The position numbers were made by a program, and so were the translations under genes. DNA of 64,000 bases from Phascolarctos cinereus (lineage: Eukaryota; Chordata; Mammalia; Diprotodontia; Phascolarctidae): contig NW_018344105.1 of NCBI RefSeq assembly GCF_002099425.1, positions 6,574,501 through 6,638,500 on the forward strand, read 5' to 3'. Shown piece after piece: positions 58,335 through 64,000 of the stretch. The notes under the pieces were generated by a model, which worked only from the letters and a program-made list of their open reading frames with translations, was not told where the DNA came from and did no database searches. Position 1 is the first letter of the stretch; every line of letters begins with the position of its first letter.

Positions 58335-59565
58335 CCACATAGTGCCCCAAATTCCACCATTTGTGGTCATCTACACCTCAGGGAGGTGGAACTTAGTGGC
58401 TCCAGTTTCTGAACATGACAGCTTATTGAGAGTGGGTTTGACTACGGGCCTGGGCTTTGGGACCATTGGGGGAACCGGGAGCTAGGATGAGGGTTCTCTG
58501 AACACCAAAACGAGAGAAAAGTTTCTGAAAATGATGAGGAATGGGACATGGCAAAGACAAATGTTGTCTCAGTCACTGTTTTTTTGTACCCCGCACCTAG
58601 ATTTCCTAGATGAGGCTCATCTTTGTTTCCTTGTTGGAAAATGGGGAGCCATGGAACTAGCTTACCTTCAGTGTAGAAGTGAACAAAGAGCCCTTCAGAG
58701 ATCATCAAGGACCCAGGAGAAGCCAAGCCTGCTGTGAGCATATACTCCTAGGCCTCTAGGCGCAAGAGTGAGAAACTCAGTTGGGAGGGACTTTAGGAAT
58801 CTAGTCTAGGGATCTGAACCTTCTTTCTTTCCTTCCTCCACTTCAGGCTATCTGCAGCCCCCTAATTATACTGTCACTTTATTCAGATACAGATATAACC
58901 CACTGTATTACAACCCATGGTCCAAGGCCCCTTGGATGAGGCCTACTTAATCTTGGGGTCTTTCTCTCTCATTATGTCACCACCAAGGGTTTACTCAGAA
59001 ATTTCTGAACATGGCTTGTAGATTTCTTGTGTCTAGGTTTCCACAGATGTGGATCAAAGGCTTTCTAGTACCCATAAAACACTCAAATACATATATTGGA
59101 TGCAGGACAACCTTTATTTCATCCTGAAGGAAGTACAGAAGATGTAAAATATTCATATAAACAATGCATAGATTGTTTCCAAAAGGTCCCAAAGTCCAGC
59201 AGGCTTGGTGCCCCCCACCAAGGTTCGGACTGTTCCCTGACCTTAGGGTTGCCATCAGGATAACACCCTGACATTCTGGTAAATTCCTCTCACCTACAGG
59301 GTCCTGGATGGTTTTCCCCCCCCACCCCGCCCCCGTCCATAGTCTCAGTGCTACACTGTGATTTGGCTTCCCTCCCATAAAGGAAACAAACATACTTTGG
59401 GCCTTGCTAGACAGGCAATCCCATCCCATTAGAACTGCTCTGACTGAATAAGTCATTGTAATAGTGGGGAACAATGCCAAGACTTTGTGCTCTCCCCTAG
59501 CTTTGGTCTTTTACTGTTCTTCCAGCTGTGTGTGTATGTGTAGATTTGCATCCTGTTTTCCAAGA
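58335..59565. other. Intergenic stretch, unassigned
   Basis: No gene or named repeat. Confidence 0.45.
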
Positions 59566-59571
59566 AGCATG

Positions 59572-59780
59572 TTGCTCAAAAAATTCCCCTTCTTTGGATA
59601 GAAGATAACTTGAATTGGAAGTTTACTCTTTGGGGTTTACCCCTAGGATTGTGCTGTCCAAAGAATCTCCCCTTTCTGGCTGGAAGGCTAGATTCCAGGA
59701 TCGTGCATCCTAGGAAATCCCCCTCTTCTAACTGGGAGGCAGGGGCTCAGGAATTATATTGTCCAGGAGCACCCATCTTG
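59572..59780. repeat. Degenerate tandem repeat, units of about 52-55 bp
   Basis: Units start near 59572, 59654, 59706 and 59761, each with a [T/C]CCA or TCCTA opening, an AATC/TTCCCC core and a GGAAG/GGGAG segment. The first unit is longer. Weak similarity judged by eye. Confidence 0.4.
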
Positions 59781-59939
59781 GGTCATGTAGGAGCTTCAGT
59801 TCGCTTCTCCAGGATACAATACCACTGCCCCAGTTGCTGCCATTTCTTGGACCAGACAAGTCCATTTTCAGGTCTTTGACCTGTGCTCAGAAAGGGAAAA
59901 AAAGGCAAAAGGTGGCCAGAAATTCCTCTGATCATTGCT

Positions 59940-60275
59940 CCATTGGGGAATATGATTAGTTTTAAACATATGCACTAGCTCCTTATAGATTCTGAAAGTT
60001 TAGATGAACTCTAGTTCATCTACAACTCCAGTTGTAAATTGGTGACTCTTTGACCTTTATCTGATGTACATGCTGCAAATATTTTTCCTAATCACCTTTT
60101 AATTTTTATTTTAGAGAGATTACTTTTTGTTGTGCAAATCATTCTGTCTTTGTTTAATTAAACTTCTTGACCTTTTTCCCTCCCATAATTTCTTTTGTCA
60201 AAAATGTCCCTTTTCCTAGAAAAATTGATATAAAAGTTGAGATGAACACATTATTCCTTTTTCTTCAATTAAAAA
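59940..60275 (-). mobile_element. L1 LINE fragment, antisense
   Basis: 'ctccttatagattctgaaag', 'tttgacctttatctgatgta', 'tgttgtgcaaatcattctgt' and 'tttaattaaacttcttgacc' follow the antisense L1 pattern. Confidence 0.7.
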
Positions 60276-60279
60276 GATA

Positions 60280-61135
60280 GATTACTGATCTGAGAGTTTT
60301 TAATTTACTTTTTAAAGAATCACAGCTTTATCTTGTCTTCCATAGTAATCACCCCCTCTCTCACCCTCTTCTGCTTTTTGTAGTGGAGGTACAGTGATGG
60401 TGCCAGGCTACCCCGACTGTTTCTAATTATCCCCCTCAGGCTTTCTCTGAGTGAATGACTCAGCAACCTGACTTTTTAAAGGGGCCAGACTATTTGAATA
60501 CCCAACCAACATATGTTACCCTGTTTAACATACCAATTATAAGTTAAATAACAATGAAAAAAAGGAAGAAAGAATGAAACCAGATTTCTTCACACCTAGC
60601 ATAACCAGAAACTCTCACAGATGTCAGTAACTGCAAAGAAAGAGAAGGACCTGTATTCCTTTCCTAGCCAACTGACAGTGGTAACAAGGAACACCCAGAA
60701 TCAGGAGAATTCCCATTAGAAGGTCTATAGGACAAGAGGTGAGGATGCTAGTTACGGTGAGCCCTTGACCTGGTCATCTTTGGACTGTCTGAACAGATTC
60801 TGTGGGACTTCTGCCCCTCATTGGTTCCATTCAATGGGAAGAGTTGCCTTTACTACCATGGACAGCACTGACCTCTCTCTCTTTGGCCTGACTCTGGCTT
60901 GGGGGCTGGCACTATCTTCCAAGCTAGGGGAGTTTCCCTGAGAAGGCAGTGGGGCATGTGCATGGGGCTGAGTGGGCAGTTTCTGAAGCACGGTGGGAAG
61001 TAGCCATAGGTTGAGTCTGGGCCCTTGCATATTCTGGAGAAAGGTGGCCTATGGTGTTGGGGCTTCTGGTTGCAGAGCAAAGGAGCTGCCTTCTGGTGTA
61101 GTCTAGTCTCAAAGAAAGCAACCTGCTCCTCATCC
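60280..61135. other. Intergenic stretch, unassigned
   Basis: AT-rich at first, then GC-moderate. No gene recognised. Confidence 0.45.
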
Positions 61136-61139
61136 TGTC

Positions 61140-61500
61140 CTGCAGCTTCCCGTAAGTGCCTGGAGCTCCGCACTGGGCCTGGGGTATAGTTTTAATTATT
61201 TCAAGAACTGGCACTGTTTGCCTCGCAGTAAAAATGTCATGAAATTACTGTAAGGTTGCATGAGTTTGGGCCATAAATCTTATTCACCACGGCTCCATCT
61301 CATACCTTAACCCACTAGAGTATACAATGCCATTTACCTGGTTGTTAGTTCACTTAATCATAATTAAATGACCTCAGAGGGCAGTCATTTGGCAAGCCCC
61401 TGGCTTTGATGTGACACCAATAACAAACTCGATTTGCCATGTGGATGGGCTCCCCGGTGCTCTTATGCTGGCCACAGACTTTGGGGAGCATATAATGTTC
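61140..61500. promoter_or_regulatory. Repeat-poor candidate conserved element
   Basis: Contains several A/T cores of homeodomain type ('gttttaattatttc', 'taatcataattaaatgacc') in unique sequence. Conservation is a guess from composition. Confidence 0.3.
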
Positions 61501-61864
61501 TCTTGTCGATATGGGCATGTACTCTGGTTACACAGGACATCTGGGCTACAGATGTGGTGGGAGGGGGCATGCTACATGGCACCCTTGGTTATTTGGTCAG
61601 TCACTGTACTTTGGCCCACTCTAGGTCCCTTCATGGATGGAGTCCCTCCCCAACTCCCCCCCCCCGTATGTGGGGGGTGGTTCATAGGTTCTCTAAGGTT
61701 TGTTCCAGATCTAAGTCCTAGGATCCCATCACCCCATGGGCCTCTCTGACCACTTGCCCCAAATGAGAGAGGTTGGGTGATCTTCCTCAACTACCAGTCC
61801 TCTGCCCCTCTTCCAGAGTTCAGGGGTCTATGTGCTATTATTTCTCCCAACCAATTGTATCCAT

Positions 61865-62285
61865 AGAGGAACCACTGAAAGTACTGGGGATGCTTAGCTT
61901 GAAGAAAAGAAAATTTACCCAGGGACATGGCAGGGGTTGGAGAGGGGGAACCATGGTCACTGAGAGCATACAAAGGATGCCACCAGGAAGAGGAAGCTGA
62001 CTTAGTCTAAGTAGGTCCAGAGGGCAAAACTAGGTAGGCATTATAAGATGGCAGATTTGGGCTCAATATGAGGAAAACTTCCTACCCATTCAAGCCATAT
62101 AAAGATGTCATGGCTTGTCACAGGAGACAATGAATTATTCCCTGTCACTGGAGGTGTTCGAGCAGAGATTGGGTGGTGGCCATTTAGAGATATTGCAGAG
62201 GGGAAATTATGCTTCAAGTAGGGGTTGGCCTGGACAGCTGGTCGTCGAAGGTATCATCCAGTGCTGAGATTCTGTGATTCTGTCT
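61865..62285 (+). mobile_element. CR1/L3-type LINE 3' end
   Basis: 'atgaggaaaacttcctaccc', 'tcactggaggtgttcgagca', 'gagattgggtggtggccatt' and the terminal GATTCTGTGATTCTGT are classic CR1/L3 3' landmarks; the short ATTCTGTG repeat marks the exact 3' end. Confidence 0.85.
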
Positions 62286-62289
62286 TGAG

Positions 62290-63265
62290 CCTTTCAGGGC
62301 ATCGTCTCCGCTTGAATATTCTGCTGACATCTGAAACTTAACCTGTTGGAAACTCCGCTTCCCCTCCTAGCTGGCTCTCCTTCCCACCTTCTTCATTGTT
62401 CTCAATAACACTGACATCATTTTGGTTCTGTACTGCCAGAGGTATGCTGGGAAATGTTGAACAATTCTCTCTCCACAAATGTACACAGGACACCCTTTTC
62501 AGTTTAATTTGCATCATTAACATTTTTTCCATCACTTTCTGAAGTCTAGACAATCGACAAAATAATAAATCAAGTCCTGACTTGTAGCATTTGCTGATTT
62601 CCAAGGTCTAAATGCTCACATTGAAAACTGAACAATCATCCTGCTGGTAGGAGCTAGATCCTCCCTAGAGTACAACTCTAAGAGCCATGTTGTCTCTTTC
62701 CTCTTCCATCCTTAACCAGTCCCCCTATTCTGAGTATTCTCAGAGCTGCCCTTCCTCCCAATTTCCTTCTCATCTCCTGCCTGGTTTTTGCAGAGGCCTA
62801 GCTGGCCTTATTGTGTCAGTGGAGTGGCCTCGTAGGCTAGAACAGGGAGGGCCAGGCCTAGAGAACAGATAGCCTCTGGGGAGCGGGGGGATGCACTATG
62901 CAGAGGTCTTAGCCATGGGTATCCTCAGAAGAAGTTGGGCCTGGTGAGTAGGATGCCAGGGAGGTTTGGTAACAGCTGCCAGGAAGGCAGGCAGCATCAG
63001 GGTGGTGATAGGCAGCAGGTGACCATCTGAGTGGGCAGGCCAAGCAGAGCTACATGATTATAGGACTGCAGGCAGAGGCATAGGCAGGCAAGCAGTTGGC
63101 ATAATGGGATCTGGCGGCGGCAGTAGCAGGGGGAGGGATTATATGGTGGGGCTCCATTGCCCAGGAAGACTGGTGAGAAAAAGGCAGGTCCCCAACAAAA
63201 TAATAAATCAAGTCCTGGGGTACTAGGCAGGGGCTCAGGCAGAGGGGCACAAAAAAGCACCTCAG
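62290..63265. other. Intergenic stretch with a 23-bp duplicate
   Basis: No gene recognised. An identical 23-bp string occurs at 62557-62579 and 63195-63217. The piece 62340-62520 may be eroded LINE. Confidence 0.45.
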
Positions 63266-63269
63266 TGAT

Positions 63270-63420
63270 GGGGATTTGGGTACAGTGGCAGTGTAAAGGG
63301 CACTGTACTTGGAATCAGAGAATGTGGGTTTGAATTCTGGCTCTGCCAGTTAGTTACCATGTGTGACCTTGGGCCGCAACCTGTCTGGGCCTTGTTTTCC
63401 TCATCTGAAAAATGAGCTCC
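63270..63420 (+). mobile_element. MIR SINE
   Basis: 'gtacttggaatcagagaatg', 'gggtttgaattctggctctg', 'ttgttttcctcatctgaaaa'. Confidence 0.8.
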
Positions 63421-63439
63421 AGCTTTCCTTTTCACCTTA

Positions 63440-63890
63440 TCATTCTCCCTTTTCTCTGCATGCTCCGTGTTCCAGTCCCATTGGGTCACTGGCTCCTCCC
63501 CAGTCTTGTCCTGTTCTCTTCTATCTCTGGGCATTCACACCTGTCACCTCCCTGGGACCTGGGACACATTCCCATAATCCTCTGCTCCCCTCGGTGCTCA
63601 GCATCCATGCCACCTCCTTGGAGAAGCTTTACCAGATTCCCTCTTGACGTCAAAGCGATCTGAGGCTGGTCAGGGGCTTCTAGGGCCCTTGGCTGGGATC
63701 TTTCCTTTGCCCCATCACACTCTACCTTGCATTATTTTTAGGAGTGTAGGAGTGCTGTGTCCCAGCCCCCCCCCCCATTAGACTGTAAAGGCCTTGAGGG
63801 TAGGGACTCTGTGCTTTCTATCCTCAGCCCTGGGTAAGGGTTGCTGCCTATAGGAGGATCTGAATCAATGCCTGTTGACTAGGCTTGAGC
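63440..63890 (+). mobile_element. L2 LINE 3' end
   Basis: 'attagactgtaaaggccttg', 'agggtagggactctgtgctt', preceded by eroded L2 body. Confidence 0.7.
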
Positions 63891-63914
63891 ATCAGCATCA
63901 TCATCATCAGTCAT

Positions 63915-64000
63915 GTCAACAACTGTAGCTACCTTTAGGTTCTGCAAAATGCTTTATAAACATGGGTTATCTCATCAATCCCATTGATGCTATCATGATT
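63915..64000 (-). mobile_element. MIR/THER1 3' end, antisense, cut by window edge
   Basis: 'ttctgcaaaatgctttataa', 'acatgggttatctcatcaat'. Confidence 0.6.

Overview
This window is vertebrate nuclear DNA from a marsupial mammal, probably from the X chromosome. The marsupial call rests on repeats: several copies of a WSINE1/MAR1-type CORE-SINE with intact target-site duplications, marsupial-type L1 3' ends, a SINE with an RTE/BovB-like tail, and a heavy load of L2, CR1/L3 and MIR/THER1 fossils. Only two protein-coding genes are recognisable, and they face each other tail to tail.

Region 1 (1-7.75 kb, plus strand): the last four coding exons and the long 3'UTR of ATRX, the SWI/SNF-family chromatin remodeller. 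The exons read without interruption to the family's C-terminus. The 3'UTR runs to a poly(A) signal at 7726-7731 and contains a pyrimidine-rich tandem duplication.

Region 2 (7.75-18.66 kb): convergent intergenic DNA made mostly of LINE and SINE debris (L2, CR1/L3, L1, RTE-type, WSINE1, MIR/THER1).

Region 3 (18.66-34.0 kb, minus strand): the complete FGF16 gene. It has three coding exons (33237-33513, 25388-25491, 19381-19626) giving 208 residues, a 3'UTR with AU-rich and G-rich elements, a TATA box at 33983-33990, and a CpG island over exon 1 and the upstream flank.

Region 4 (34-64 kb): the upstream flank of FGF16. I see no further gene. It holds a second CpG-rich block with a small minisatellite (35.1-35.7 kb), dense L2 (35.9-44.6 kb and 51.7-53.3 kb), an L1 insertion in L2 with a 17-bp target duplication, simple repeats (a GT run and a GA-rich tract), and a few repeat-poor stretches that could be conserved regulatory DNA.

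The ATRX/FGF16 neighbourhood and its convergent orientation match human Xq21.1 as I know it. The two genes are not known to work together; the link is positional. I found no CRISPR array, rRNA, functional tRNA, retroviral element or new biological system. The items most worth a second look concern FGF16: an uninterrupted reading frame through its 5' leader, G-rich and AU-rich elements in its 3'UTR, and a candidate intronic enhancer.
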